64,000 nt of DNA. It comes from Przewalskia tangutica (lineage: Eukaryota; Streptophyta; Magnoliopsida; Solanales; Solanaceae). A program made the translations under genes and the position numbers. The notes under the pieces were generated by a model. It worked only from the letters and a program-made list of their open reading frames with translations. It was not told the origin of the DNA and made no database searches. Location: the NCBI GenBank assembly GCA_029844215.1, contig CM056721.1:134693254-134757253 (forward strand). The letters are read 5' to 3'. Numbering within the stretch: position 1 is the stretch's first letter; each line of letters opens with the position of its first letter. Below, piece by piece: positions 23,821-34,991 of this stretch.

Positions 23821-24815
23821 GACGTAGTTGCAGATGCTGAGATGAAATGACCGTCGTTGCATAGACGCGATGCAGATGTTCGTCGTTGCATGGACGAAAT
23901 GCAGATGAAGCCGTTGCATAGGCTTTGATGAGATAACGTCGTTGCATGGACGTAATGCAGAGATCATCGTTGCATAGATGAACTGTTGATGAAGCCGTTG
24001 CATAGGCATAATGAAATAACGTCGTTGCATAAACGTTATATGAATGTCGTCGTTGCATGGATGAAATGCAGAGGTCATCGTTGCATAGATGAACTGTTGA
24101 TGAAGCCGTTGCATAGGCATAATGAAAGGGACGTCGTTGCATAGACGTGATGCATAGATGAACTGTTGATGAAGCTGTTGCATAGGCATAATGAAATAAC
24201 GTCGTTGCATAGACGTGATGCAGAGATCATCGTTGCATAGATGAACTGTTGATGAAGCCGTTGCATAGGCATAATAAAAGAGACGTCGTTGCATAGACGA
24301 AATGCAGAGGTCATCGTTGCATAGATGAACTGTTGATGAAGCCGTTGCATAGGCATAATGAAAGGGACGTCGTTGCATAGACGTGATGCAGAGATCATCG
24401 TTGCATAGATGAACTGTTGATGAAGCCGTTGCATAGGCATAATAAAAGGGACGTCGTTGCATAGACGTGATGCAGAGATCATCGTTGCATAGATGAACTG
24501 TTGATGAAGCCGTTGCATAGGCATAATAAAAAGGGACGTCGTTGCATAGACGTGATGCAGAGATCATCGTTGCATAGATGAACTGTTGATGAAGCCGTTG
24601 CATAGGCATAATAAAAAGGACGCCGTTGCATAGACGTGATGCAGAGATCATCGTTGCATAGATGAACTGTTGATGAAGCTGTTGCATAGGCATAATAAAA
24701 AGGGACGTCGTTGCATAGACGTGATGCAGAGATCATCGTTGCATAGATGAACTGTTGATGAAGCCGTTGCATAGGCATAATAAAAAGGGACGTCGTTGCA
24801 TAGACGTAATGTAAG
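23821..24815. repeat. 85-bp tandem array made of ~28-bp hairpin subunits sharing the core GTTGCATA
   Basis: About 34 copies of GTTGCAT(A/G) occur at intervals near 28 bp, grouped into an 85-bp higher-order unit, clearest from 24131 to 24800. In each group of three the core is flanked by different complementary arms: ACGTC/GACGT, TCATC/GATGA and GCC/GGC. Older units near 23880-23940 show TTCGTC/GACGAA and AAGCC/GGCTT. Since 85 is not a multiple of three and the unit lacks stops on the minus strand, all three minus frames stay open and give long false proteins. The array lies in the 3' untranslated region of the Ogre-like element. Confidence 0.93.
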
Positions 24816-25373
24816 GGTATGATCCTTGTGGGGCCGATCTGTGACGTAGAAATTCCTTGTGAATCAAATAATAAGTGTTGGAGACTCCCTTGTTTCTATC
24901 AAATCTGAAAACCTGCACTCAAAGAAATTTGTGAGTTTGGGGAGGGGTGGTTGATTCGTGTTGACTTTGCAGCTTTGGTGCTTGATGCTTGTGTGTTCGA
25001 ACTGGCTTGGACCTGTAACCCCTGCCTGTTTTCCAGTCTTGGTTAATCACTGATGAAAATATTTGTTTTGAAAATAATTTATTTATGAGAAAATATGCAT
25101 AAGAATTTCTGTCGAATTACGGAATAGTGACATGTAGCGAAACAAAACAAACGTCCTTGCCCAAAATCTTGTTCCGACTGGAAAACTTAACTGCCGATGT
25201 TTCCCAAATCTATAAATTTCTCCCTGCAGCGAATCCTTGAATTTCAACCCAAATACGAAGATTGTGAACTTTCAATTGCACGAGATCGAATCCTGCGCAG
25301 ACCGCTTGTCGACTTTAATCATATGAGTGTATTTCGTCACACGTGAAGCAAAACAGGGAGTTTCAAATAGTGG
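24816..25373. other. Unstructured part of the Ogre 3' untranslated region
   Basis: Nothing coding or repeated was recognised between the GTTGCATA array and the three 100-bp units that follow. Plus-strand text such as CTTGTGAATCAAATAATAAG is unique in the window. Confidence 0.5.
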
Positions 25374-25640
25374 GACCGAAGCCGATTTAGGCCGCCTACG
25401 TATCCCCATGAGGGAATCAGGTCATGACGTAGTTCATTACAGGTGGAGGGGATTATGAGGTTTTCTAAAATATGACCGAAGCCGATGTAGGCCGCCTACG
25501 TATCCCACCGAGGGAATCAGGTCATAACGTAGTTCAGATTACAAAATGGAATGACAGAATTTTTGAGAGTGTGACCGAAGCCGATATGGCCGCCTACGTA
25601 TCCCCACCGAGGGAATCAGGTCATAACGTAGTTCCAATTA
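25374..25640. repeat. Three ~100-bp units with GGCCGCCTACGTATCCC downstream of integrase
   Basis: The block GACCGAAGCCGAT..GGCCGCCTACGTATCCC..GAGGGAATCAGGTCAT.ACGTAGTTC appears three times, near 25376, 25472 and 25573. CTACGT and ACGTAG give each unit a weak inverted symmetry. The word is common in Solanaceae Tat elements as I recall. Confidence 0.88.
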
Positions 25641-25695
25641 CAAATAATTGATAACTTTTACAAAATATGAAAGAAAAGCATTACACGGAAAAATC

Positions 25696-26800
25696 CTAGA
25701 CATAATATATTTTCACAAAGATTCGCGTTGATTGCTTTCGCCATATCTCACCGCCCATTTCAGCTAAGATCAATGCTCCTCCCACAAGACTCGATGAACC
25801 ATGTAGGTCCTTGCCGGTTAGTGCGAACTTTCCTTTGGCTTCACTTTGATTCGGAAATACGTGTTTCAAAACCAATTGTCCCGACTTGAATAACCTCGCC
25901 TTTACCTTCTTGTTAAAAGCTCTAGCCATTCTGCTCGATAAAGCTGTCCGTGACATACTGCAGTCAACCATTTCTCATCAATCAACATCAATTGTTCACA
26001 CCGACCCTGTATCCATTCGGCTTCGCTCAACTCGGCTTCTTGGATAATTCTCAACGATGGTATTTCTACCTCTGCTGGTAGCACAGCTTCTGTTCCATAA
26101 ACCAAAAGGTATGGCGTGGCCCCGGTAGAAGTTCGAATTGTGGTGCGATAACCCAAAAGTGCGAAAGGTAAATGCTCATGCCAATGTTTGTAATTATCAA
26201 CCATCTTCCGCAATATCCTCTTAATGTTCTTGTTGGCTGCTTCTACTGCCCCATTCATCTGAGATCGATACGGAGTGGAATTACGGTGAGTGATCTTAAA
26301 ATTTCCACATATTTCACGCATCAAGTTACTGTTGAGATTGGCTCCGTTATCTGTCACAATTGACTCAGGAATTCCAAATCGGCAAATGATGTTGTTGCGA
26401 ACAAAATCAACCACTACCTTCTTCGTTACGGACTTGTATGACGATGCTTCCACCCACTTTGTGAAGTAATCGATTGCCACCAAAATGAATCTGTGCCCAT
26501 TGGATGCTTTGGGCTCAATAGGACCAATAACGTCCATCCCCCAAGCTGCAAACGGCCAAGGGGAATTTGTTACGTTGAGCTCATTCGGAGGCACACGGAT
26601 CATGTCGCCGTGAATCTGACATTGATGACATTTTTGCACTAAACGACAACAACTGCTTTCCATGGTCATCCAAAAGTAACCTCGCCAGAGAATTTTCTTT
26701 GCCAAAGTAAAACCATTCATACGGGCCCGCACGCACTCCGCAGTATTTCTTCAACCAACTTATTCGCCTCCGGCGCCGACGATCTTAACAAACCTAACCT
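25696..26800 (-). pseudogene. Integrase of the Ogre-like element, frame-broken
   Basis: Integrase joins the element's cDNA to host DNA. The main frame (26732-25902) reads from the N-terminal zinc region through CHQCQIHGD, the catalytic core with WGMDVIGPI (first Asp), VTDNGANLN (second Asp) and MNGAVEAANK (Glu), and then GYRTTIRTSTGATPYLLVYG. The C-terminal part continues in another frame (25971-25696) with MARAFNKKVKARLF and GGALILAEMGG. The N-terminal zinc histidines are lost where ACGPV* and MNGF lie in different frames near 26715. The D-D-E core is present, but the protein is interrupted at both ends. Confidence 0.88.
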
Positions 26801-27087
26801 GAGTCCTCCGATAAAGGATTTCCGCTTAGGAAGAAATGGTTTGCTAACCTCCGTAGTGTCTTCTTTGATGGTAGTCATGCCTTCCTGATATTCGTTGACC
26901 AAGATACCTCTTAACGCCGTGGTACCATGGTTTTCCGTCGATTCTTCGCCTCATGTGAGACAATAAGTTGGTTGGTCCAACAAATCCACTTTGATAGATC
27001 AATGTAATTCTTATCCTGATCTTTGGATCATAGAGGAAAGAGTTGCGAGCATCGCAAATTCGCTCGAGCTCGCGATATGCTTGACTT
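26801..27087 (-). pseudogene. Linker between second RNase H and integrase of the Ogre-like pol
   Basis: Pol linker sequence continues here in shifting minus frames, for example SQAYRELERICDARNS and then SKPFLPKRKSFIG. No catalytic motif is expected. It is still part of the polyprotein and not a separate gene. Confidence 0.6.
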
Positions 27088-27387
27088 CTATCTTGACGAA
27101 TTTTTGCACAATTCCTTGACACATGCAGTAAGGGAGTATCTTCCTGCTTCGTGGCCCAATCTCTCAGACTGATGAATTAATAGATCTGAATCACCGATAA
27201 CCAATAACTCTTGTATATTCATGTCGACAGCCATTCTGAGTCCAAGTATGCAAGCTTCGTATTCTGCCATGTTATTAGTGCATGGAAATCTGAATTTTGC
27301 CGAAATTGGGTAGTGCTGACCCGATTCGGAAACCAAAACCGCTCCGACTCCAACTCCTTTGAAGTTTACGGCTCCATCAAAAAACAA
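27088..27387 (-). CDS. Second, archaeal-type RNase H domain (aRNH) of the Ogre-like pol
   Basis: The frame shows FFDGAVNFKGVGVGAVL (first Asp), NNMAEYEACILGLRMA (Glu) and LLVIGDSDLLIHQ (Asp), the D-E-D arrangement of RNase HI. A second RNase H after the RT-RNase H, related to archaeal and plant cellular enzymes, is diagnostic for the Tat lineage of Ty3/gypsy. The frame ends soon after at a shift near 27120. This is a polyprotein domain, not an independent gene; it is the best-preserved pol domain here. Confidence 0.85.
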   Translation of the reverse strand: MFFDGAVNFKGVGVGAVLVSESGQHYPISAKFRFPCTNNMAEYEACILGLRMAVDMNIQELLVIGDSDLLIHQSERLGHEAGRYSLTACVKELCKNSSR

Positions 27388-27390
27388 TCT

Positions 27391-28760
27391 TCAACCTGGA
27401 TAATCCTCAGAGATATCTTCTCCGACAAATAATACCTCCTCGTCCGGAAAATAAGTCCGGAGAGGCATGTATTCCTCATCCACGGGGTTTTCTGCAAGAT
27501 GATCGGCTAGTGCTTGTCCTTTGATGGCCTTTTGAGTGACGTATATGATGTCAAATTCACTTAGCAAGATTTGCCACTTTGCTAGCTTCCCGGTAGGCAT
27601 GGGCTTCTGCAGGATGTATTTGAGCGGGTCCATCCTTGAGATGAGGTAAGTAGTGTATGCAGACAAGTAATGTCTAAACTTTTGAGCTACCCAAGTCAGA
27701 GCACAACAAGTGCTCGGCGCAGAGTATACCGGGCTTCATACGGCGTGAACTTCTTGCTCAAGTAATAAATAGCCTGCTCTTTCTTTCTTGTTTCATCATG
27801 TTGTCCCAACACGCAACCGAATGCATTCTCCAACACAGACAAATACAACAACAAAGGTCTTCCGGGCTCTGGTGGTACCAAAACGGGTGGATTAGACAGA
27901 TATTCTTTGATCTTATCAAAAGTTTACTGGCAATCGACTGTCCAATTGGTTGGAGCATCCTTCTTTAGTAGCTTGAATATTGGTTCACATATCACCGTAG
28001 ATTGAGCTATGAACCTACTGATGTAATTAAGTCGTCCAAGAAAACTCATCACATCTTTTCGACTCTTTGGAGGAGGCAACTCTTGGATGGCTTTTATCTT
28101 TGAGGGGTCCAATTCAATCCCCCTTCTACTTACAATGAAACCCAATAGCTTCCCGGCAGGGACACCAAAGGCACACTTTGCAGGGTTTAACTTCAGATTG
28201 TACTTCCTCAGCCGGTCAAAGAACTTCTTCAAATTAGTCAAGTGATCTGACGCCCTTCGTGATTTGATAATAACGTCATCCACGCACCTCTATTTCTTTA
28301 TGGATCATGTCGTGAAAGATAGTAGTCATGGCTCTCATAAGTGGCACCCGCATTCTCGAGTCCGAATGGCATAACCCCGTAATAGTATACTCCCAAGGCG
28401 TAGTGAATGCCGCTTTTTCTGATCTTCCTCGCCCATCGAATTTGGTGGTAACCAAGAAAAACAATCGACAAATGATCGCAACTCATGCTTTGCACAATTG
28501 TCGATGAGTATGTGGATATTTGGGAGGAAAATCATCCTTCGGGCTAGCTTTGTTGAGATCACGATAATCTACACATACTCTTACCTTCCCATCCTTCTTG
28601 GCACGCACGACGATGTCACAACCAAGGGGTACTTTGCAACTCGGATGACTTTGCGTCGAATCGCTTGGACACTTCTTCTTTGACCTTCAAACTCATATCG
28701 CTTGATCTTTCTTGGCTTTTGCTTTACCGGAGGCAAGATGGATCAACGGGTAATCTATGT
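27391..28760 (-). pseudogene. Reverse transcriptase and first RNase H of the Ogre-like pol, frame-broken
   Basis: RT copies the element's RNA into DNA. Domain pieces lie in order on the minus strand but in several frames: VCVDYRDLNKASPKDD (28610-28540), LGYHQI and GVMPFGLENAGATY (about 28440-28340), VDDVIIKSRRASDHL (28283 onward), then LNPAKCAFGV, LLGFIVSRRGIELDPSK and SFLGRLNYISRFI. RNase H follows with ENAFGCVLGQHDE, KKEQAIYYLSKKFT and ISRMDPLKYIL. The tyrosine of the expected YVDD box falls exactly on a frame break near 28275, where two bases appear missing. At least four breaks separate the pieces, so no active enzyme is encoded as written; some breaks may be sequencing error. Confidence 0.88.
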
Positions 28761-29414
28761 GAAATAATATCTCAGACTCAAACCCTGATATCGTCATAAG
28801 ACCATGCGAATATGTCGACATATTGCTCAAAGAATTCTACCAAGTCTTCCTTTCGATGCCGCTTAGATGGACGCCGATTCTTGTTTCCTTTACGAATTAT
28901 GTGTCTCCCAGTTCACTACTGCTTTCATCCAAATTTGGCTTCTACTGCTCAAAATGCTCTAATTCTTTGACCAAACCTTCCGTTGTGGTCCCCATAATCC
29001 TCAAAGTCTCGTTCGTTGCTTGGGTTTTGTTTGTTCATTTCACTACATGTCACATTCACATTATCGATGATTTATTAGCTTGTATCTGAAAAAGAAAAGA
29101 AAGTCATTAAGCAAAACAACAATTTTTATTTTATTTTTAAAATAGCAAAGCATCGCGATTTGTCATTTAAGCTTTCAAAAGGGAGGCAAAACATATATGA
29201 GATTCAGCCTCAATCAATCGCATTGTTTCATAAAAATCTAATACAAGTTCTACCAAGCTTCCCGAGAAACATGGCCGGTACAGTCCAATTTCCAGACATC
29301 TCCCCGCTTGGCATCCCAAATGGTTGGCGTCCTCTCATGATCATTCGTAATCACATTGCAATCTACATCTTCTTCTCGCAACAAAAAGGCTTTTGAGTCC
29401 TTCTACGAGATCGC
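28761..29414 (-). other. Pol linker of the Ogre-like element between protease and RT, mostly unreadable
   Basis: No conserved domain was recognised. Ogre elements have an intron between protease and RT, which would fall in or near this interval, but I could not define splice sites. Plus-strand frames 28823-29089 and 29160-29396 are shadows. Confidence 0.45.
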
Positions 29415-30258
29415 TCAGATCCTCCTTTTTCTCGATTCCCGGTCGTGCAAGCTTTGACAAAAGACCGATTCAAAGTGAACAAAGCTTAGGCAAAGGAACA
29501 TCTCTTCTTCCTGAATTTGTTGATGATACCTCTTCGTGAGTGGGCTCATACCCAAGTCCAAAAGTATCCTTCTTGTCAAGGTGTCAATTGGCTCTATTAT
29601 ACCACCTAGATTCAATCCGAGGCCTTTGCGGCCGTGAAACCATTTCTCAACATTTCTTGGGCTACCATTGTGAGGCCCGAGATAACTCCAACTTTTCACC
29701 TTTGAAACACATACAATCTCTCGACGTGGAAGACCGAACCATCCAACTTATCTACACTTTGATCGCAGGATCTGGTTTATAGATTACTCCTCTCCATACA
29801 CAACGATTTCTGATGATTCCAAATAAACTTCAAACTTTGGTGTAGAGTATGGATCGCTACCGCCATGTGTATCCAAGGCCTCCCATCAACAAAGTTATAG
29901 CAAGTAGAGATATCTAATACAGAATTCCACAGTGAATTCCACGGTCCCACTTCCAAGATCAAATCAATTTCTCCTACGACGCTCCTCCGAGTTCCGAAAC
30001 CTTTGACTCGACACGGCTTCCCGAATCTTGTCGACATTCAATCCCAAGGCTCGAGAGTGGTCATGGGCATATGTTTACCGCAGAGCCTCCATCTATCAAC
30101 ACTTTAGACACAAATTTATCCTCGCATTTCATCGTTATGTTCAGAGCCCGGTTATGCCCCAAACCTTCGAGAGGCAATTCTTCATCATGGAATGAAATCT
30201 TGTGAGTTTCCAAATGTGCCGACTGTATGAGAGTTTCATCGGTGGTTTCCGTGGACAT
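29415..30258 (-). pseudogene. Protease and downstream linker of the Ogre-like element, frame-broken
   Basis: The aspartic protease that would process the polyprotein starts in 30258-30061 with LNITMKCEDKFVSKVLIDGG and SAVNICP; the active-site loop is D-G-G where cellular pepsins have D-T/S-G, a variant I recall as frequent in Tat elements. It continues in another frame (30037-29777) with VKGFGTRRSVVGEIDL, ILEVGPW, DISTCYNF and GRPWIHMA. A linker with GRKGLGLNLGGIIEPI, similar to the glycine-rich G-patch-like motif of this lineage, follows at 29699-29415. Frame changes separate the pieces. Confidence 0.82.
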
Positions 30259-30479
30259 ACACTTCCTTCAATACTTCCAATAATGCGCCACGGGCGCAGA
30301 ATTCATCAACAAGGAAAATAAGGATATCCGGCGTGAGTTTTGTCCACCGCCTATGACAGAGTATTCTTTGTTGGCATCTTCCTCCGTAATTCTTCCACTT
30401 CGCCTCACACGACCTTCTTCAAAACATTTTCCTTTCTTAGCGCTCCTCGCGCTGCTTCTAACGGGGCATAATATCATCC

Positions 30480-32635
30480 AGATCTCGTCAATCCTGCGAC
30501 GACGACTTCAATGATTTTTTTTCCTCCTTCCCGACTACCTTCTCCGAGTGAATGATTTCGAGGGCCAACTTTGGTTACAACAAATGGTGCCACCATTCGG
30601 GATTTTTGAGTGAGCACTTCAACCTCGAACGGTGCTCTTGCTTGTACCTGAATTACCGGAGTGACCAGTGGTCACGATTCTATTTTTTCCTCCTTCTGGA
30701 CCGGCACAATGGTCCCTTCTAGACTTTTCTCTTCGCCAAATGTGATCACATTCACCTGGGCGTTGTCGTGATTCGGCAGAGGATTATTGTTCACATTAGG
30801 GGAAGCTTCCTTTAGCTGGATGGTCCCATCTTTGATTAGTGCCTCAATTCTGTCTTTGAGGTTGAAACAATCCTCGGTATCATGTCCCGTGATCCCGGAA
30901 TGGTACATACAACGTTTGTTCACATCATATGACGGAGGTAGAGGATTAGAAATTCTTCCTGGGATCGGTAATATTATGCCCGCAGCCTTTAACCTTTCGA
31001 ACAGATGGGTTATGGGTTCAGCAAAGAGTGTGTAGGTTTTCGCGTCTTCTTTCAAGTTGCCCGGGTCTAGTGCATTTGTGGATGTCCGCGTGGTCGGGGC
31101 GGTATGTAGGTTGGTTTCGCGAGGTTTGGATAGGAGTTGCTCGGGGTGGCGTGATGTAGCCGAGTATGGTAGACGGGGTAAGGAGCTGGCGAGGGTTGGT
31201 AGTATGATGGAGGGTTTTGGTTGTCTTGGCTATAGTGGAAAGGCTGATGGTTCTGCGTGTGCTGGTTGTAGTAGGAGGATTGGCAGTTTTGAGTGTGGGG
31301 GTTGTAGTAGGAAGGTTGATGGTTTTGATAGTTTGAACGCTGATTTCCACCGTATCCCTGTATCGACATGACAGGAGATGCTCCATCTCTCTTCTTCTTG
31401 ATCGCTGCGAGCGAATCCGATTGAATTGCTTTACTCGTCAGAGCGCGGCGGGTTGGTGATCCTTCCTGTCTTCATACCTTCTTCTATGAAGTCTCCCATT
31501 CTCACAACTTCAGAGAAACTCCGCCCTATGACACCTATCATCCTCTCATAATATGTAGCATCTTTCATCGATTGTACAAAGAGGGTAGTCATCTCGCTTT
31601 CCGCCATCGGCGGTTGAACTTTGGCGGCTTCCGCCCTCCATCTCATGGCAAACTCTCGAAAGGTCTCTGTAGACTTCTTCTCAAGCTTCATCAAATAAAA
31701 TCTGTCCAAGACCGTATCGGTGTTGAACCTAAACCTGTCTACGAAGTCCTGTGCCATTGCGCCCCAATTACGCCATTTCCGCGGATCTTGACTGGTGTAC
31801 CAATCAAGCGCTTCGCCAGTCAGACTTCTTATAAATAACTTCATGATTATGGCCTGATCCTTACCGACTCCGACCAACTTGTCGCAGTAGGATCTTAAAT
31901 GTGCTCGGGGGTTGCCCTTCCCATCAAACATATCAAACTTCGGTACCTTATAACCGAGCGGTAGTTCCACATCTGGATGCATGCAGAGGTCTTCATACTC
32001 CAAACCCTCATGCCCTTTACTCGTTTGCATGTTCCTAAGCGCTTCTTCAGTTATGGATCTCCGCCACGTTTCATCGCTTCTTTCCTCGCCCGCTCCATTT
32101 CTCGTATTGGTCAACCTCCGGTGGGCGGGATTTGACGACAACAGTTGAGCTTCACTGCATATACCGTGGAACATATTGCTTATTGTGGTTGACAATGCGC
32201 TGGTATGTGCTCAGAGCCCAATAATGGGAACGTGTAGGTATTTTGATGGGCGGTGGTTGGTATATGGGGTTGATGAGGATAGAGGGTTATTTCGTGGTCG
32301 CTTCTTTGTGGGCTACCTGGTTGATTAACGGGCGGATTAGTATGTTGTGGATCGGGGTTATTTGGTGGAAGGTTTTGGCGGGTTTCGGGAAGCGGGTTCG
32401 GTGGAGCTGTTGTAGTCGTTCTCTGTTCGGGACATGGAGTGTTGAGATTAATAGACAAATTTGTGAGATTCTGCAACCGTTCCATCTCGGTTTGCATGTT
32501 CGCCATCTGCTGTAGCAATTGAGCAAGATACTCATCTTGGGCACTAAGATTTCCTCTCCCTGAATTCTCCGGTTCATCCCTAGGAATAGTGATGAGTCCT
32601 AAGCCTGTTTGTTCTGCAATTCCCGAATCGTCCAT
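30480..32635 (-). pseudogene. Gag of the Ogre-like element, frame-broken
   Basis: Gag forms the virus-like particle. The N-terminal part (32635-32180) has a helical stretch LAQLLQQMANMQTEMERLQN followed by a Pro/Thr/Asn-rich segment. The core frame (32195-31431) shows VPKFDMFDGKGNPRAHLRSY, LFIRSLTGEALDWY, FVDRFRFNTDT, LEKKSTETFREFAMRWR and TTLFVQSM, the retrotransposon gag fold. A Gln/Asn/Tyr-rich tail (31369-31067) and a short zinc knuckle-like YHSGITGHDTEDCFNLKDRI (31055-30672) follow. The frames overlap or abut, implying two or three shifts. The region up to 30258, including RISLFSLLMNSAP, leads into protease. Confidence 0.88.
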
Positions 32636-32999
32636 GTTGTCTGAAGTGTGTGCTTTTGATCTGGTGAAATAAGGGTGATCCGCCAGCTTTAGTCAACACG
32701 AATCAACACTTGGGAAAGTAAATAAGTGACCTTCTTCTAAAACATTGAGACAAACCAAATTAGTACTGTTAGTGACTGTAAAATAATATAGGCTGGGTAA
32801 TAATATCAGGCAAATTGTATAAAAGCTGTAAACGCGTTCTAATATGCATAGGGACCTCTTTTAATGCCAGAGGTGGGCCTAAACGACAAATACGCAAAAT
32901 TGTGATAGATTGGTCCAAGCCTTTTGATTAATGCCTTTGGTTGGAAATAACTTTTACAAGTAAAACAACAAGACTCCTTAAGACTATGCTAGAATGTTC
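32636..32999 (-). other. Spacer between ORF1 and gag of the Ogre-like element
   Basis: Non-coding; several stops occur in all minus frames. Such a spacer is usual in elements with a separate ORF1. Confidence 0.6.
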
Positions 33000-34348
33000 T
33001 TATGTCTCTGAAGATGAAACCCCGGTACTGTTTGGTCCGGCTCCTATGCCATCGAGATACTGCACTACATTCTGCATCTGGGCCCACATGTCCGGGGTAA
33101 TTGTCTTCTTAAGCTGACGAACCTTTATCCGATCCTTCGCACCCACGTCTTCGAGACCCTGCTCTCCTTCCGGACTAGGACCTGTATTGCCGTGATCCTC
33201 TTGAAGCCATGTCTGGTATTCGGGAGTGATGTCTGCTTGCTCGTACTTGACGTCTATCTTGTCAATATTATCCCAATCATCGAAGATCCGCCTAGCCCGA
33301 GGTACGATGAAACTTGGTCCAAATGTGATTTCTGAAACTCTCATGTCTGACTGAAGCGGGATTACCTGCTCTTGACCAAATTGTCGGAGTACGCGTAGTG
33401 GGGCGTATGGTTGAAGACCCTTCAAACCGATAAGCTCAAGGTAATATAATCTTTTGCACCGCACATAGGCCCCCGTTTTGCGAGGGAGTAATGGATATTT
33501 CCACTGGACCTGATCATGGGTGCGGGATGTCAGAAACTCTTGCCAATCTTTGGCGCCGACCGGTGACACGAACCGTTTCATTCTATCATAAAAACTGTTG
33601 ATCTTATAGGATGCGCTGAAGCAAATATCTGTCATGTTGGAACGCTGGTAGAAATGTTCCATAGCCCATATCTGTAGGATAAGATTGCAACCCTCAAAGA
33701 AATTCGTCTCGCCCCTTTTACATTTTCTGAGAGCTCGAAATATCTCTGCCAGGATCATAGGGATTAGAGTGAGCTGCACGCCAACTCCTCAAGAAGAGCT
33801 CAGCCACGGAACATATGCAGGTACTTATTTTGCCATACTCAAGTGGGAAAACCAAAGTGCCTAGTAAAGCGACAGCGAATGCAACAGGACGCCTATTTTG
33901 CCAATGACCGGGGGTACAAGAGAACTCTGTTTTGCACGTCTTGTAAGCATCTCGACTCCCATACCTTTCGTAAAGATAATCGAGAGATACCCAATTGTTC
34001 TCGAAGCAACGCAATTCCTTAGTATTCTTCGCACTCCATGTATCAAGAAATTTCTTCCCCGATCGGCCATTGAAGGATCTGCCTTCTACCCTGATATACT
34101 AGATTGGTGAAATAATGCACCTCCTCCAATGTAGGAGTTATTTCAAAATCTTTGAATCTGAAAGTGACTCGATCAGGATCCCAAAACTGGATCAAAGCTC
34201 TGACTAAATGCTGATCTGGCGAAATACCAAATAGTGAGATGAGGCACCCCAAATTCTTCCTAATCACCGCTTGACTGCTGATGTCGAGATCTTCCCACCA
34301 TACTCTTAGCTTACTAGGAACTCCGCTCACCATTCTTATGTGATCCAT
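33000..34348 (-). pseudogene. ORF1 of the Ogre-like element, function unknown, frame-broken
   Basis: A protein of about 450 residues can be followed through three frames. It begins MDHIRMVSGVPSKLRVWWED and contains LISLFGISPDQHLVRALIQF, WDPDRVTFRFKDFEITPTLE, GHWQNRRPVAFAVALLGTLV and PLLPRKTGAYVRCKRLYYLE, and ends in an acidic tail before the stop at 33000. The FWDP..FRF..FE.TPTLEE pattern matches the extra ORF found upstream of gag in Ogre elements and is akin to plant-mobile-domain proteins. Its role in the element's cycle is not established. Frame changes lie near 34040, 33860 and 33750. The longest frame (33779-33000, 259 residues) is uninterrupted. Confidence 0.83.
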
Positions 34349-34991
34349 GATACAAATGCTGAAAAAAGGATAATAAACTTACATTTCCAACTTTGGCATA
34401 TCATTTGGTTTGGATAAATTTATCATAATTATGCAACACATAATATGCTCATTTGGTCAATTGTCACAACACCCGTCGACCAACTTGGTGTTTTCCTAAT
34501 TGTGGCGTTAATACCAAGGATTAACCCACCTAAGGTCTATGCATGCATGACTTAATATAAAAGGGTGGTATAGCTCTATCTTAAGTTTTCTAAGATTTTG
34601 CCATCGACGCAAGGTTCCCGAGTGGACTACTCGAGCGAGAAGGCTACGCTGCCACCGGGCCGACCGGATTCTCCGCAGAAATGCCAACTCTCCTAAATTT
34701 GGGTATTTGAAAGAAATTTGCGGTGTGCAAAGCGCACTCGCGCGTGTGTGATATTGTTAATTTTCGAATGGAGGAAATATGGGCGGAATGCCATTTTAAG
34801 GAAAGCGGTAACAAATAGCAGTTAAGACAATATGCAAATTTTTATATGTAAAGCAGAATAATTCAGGCAAAATAATAAAAGCAAATAAGTGTAAAACATA
34901 AAGGGAGCAATTTAAAAATAAAGAAAATAAAGCACAATAAATTAACCTATGTTTGTTGTGGTTAAGAACCTAAAGTCCTCAAAGAGTCACA
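34349..34991 (-). other. Leader of the Ogre-like element between 5' LTR and ORF1
   Basis: Non-coding. In element sense it starts TGTGACTCTTTGAGG directly after the LTR, where a tRNA primer-binding site is expected; I cannot match it with confidence to a tRNA 3' end. A G/C-rich segment with GCTACGCTGCCACCGGGCCG lies near 34650. Confidence 0.55.

Noticed and set aside
23821..24815. CRISPR-like regular array
   Set aside because: Repeats and 'spacers' are both repeated, the genome is a plant, and the array lies inside a retrotransposon 3' region.
23734..24918. Long minus-strand proteins rich in MPMQRLHQQFIYATM repeats
   Set aside because: They are translations of the 85-bp array. The unit lacks stops on that strand and its length is 28x3+1, so the same peptide types appear in all three frames. 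There is no start context or non-repeat domain.
31057..31371. Cys/Gly-rich plus-strand ORF
   Set aside because: It is the exact opposite strand of the Gln/Asn-rich gag tail, so it is a shadow.
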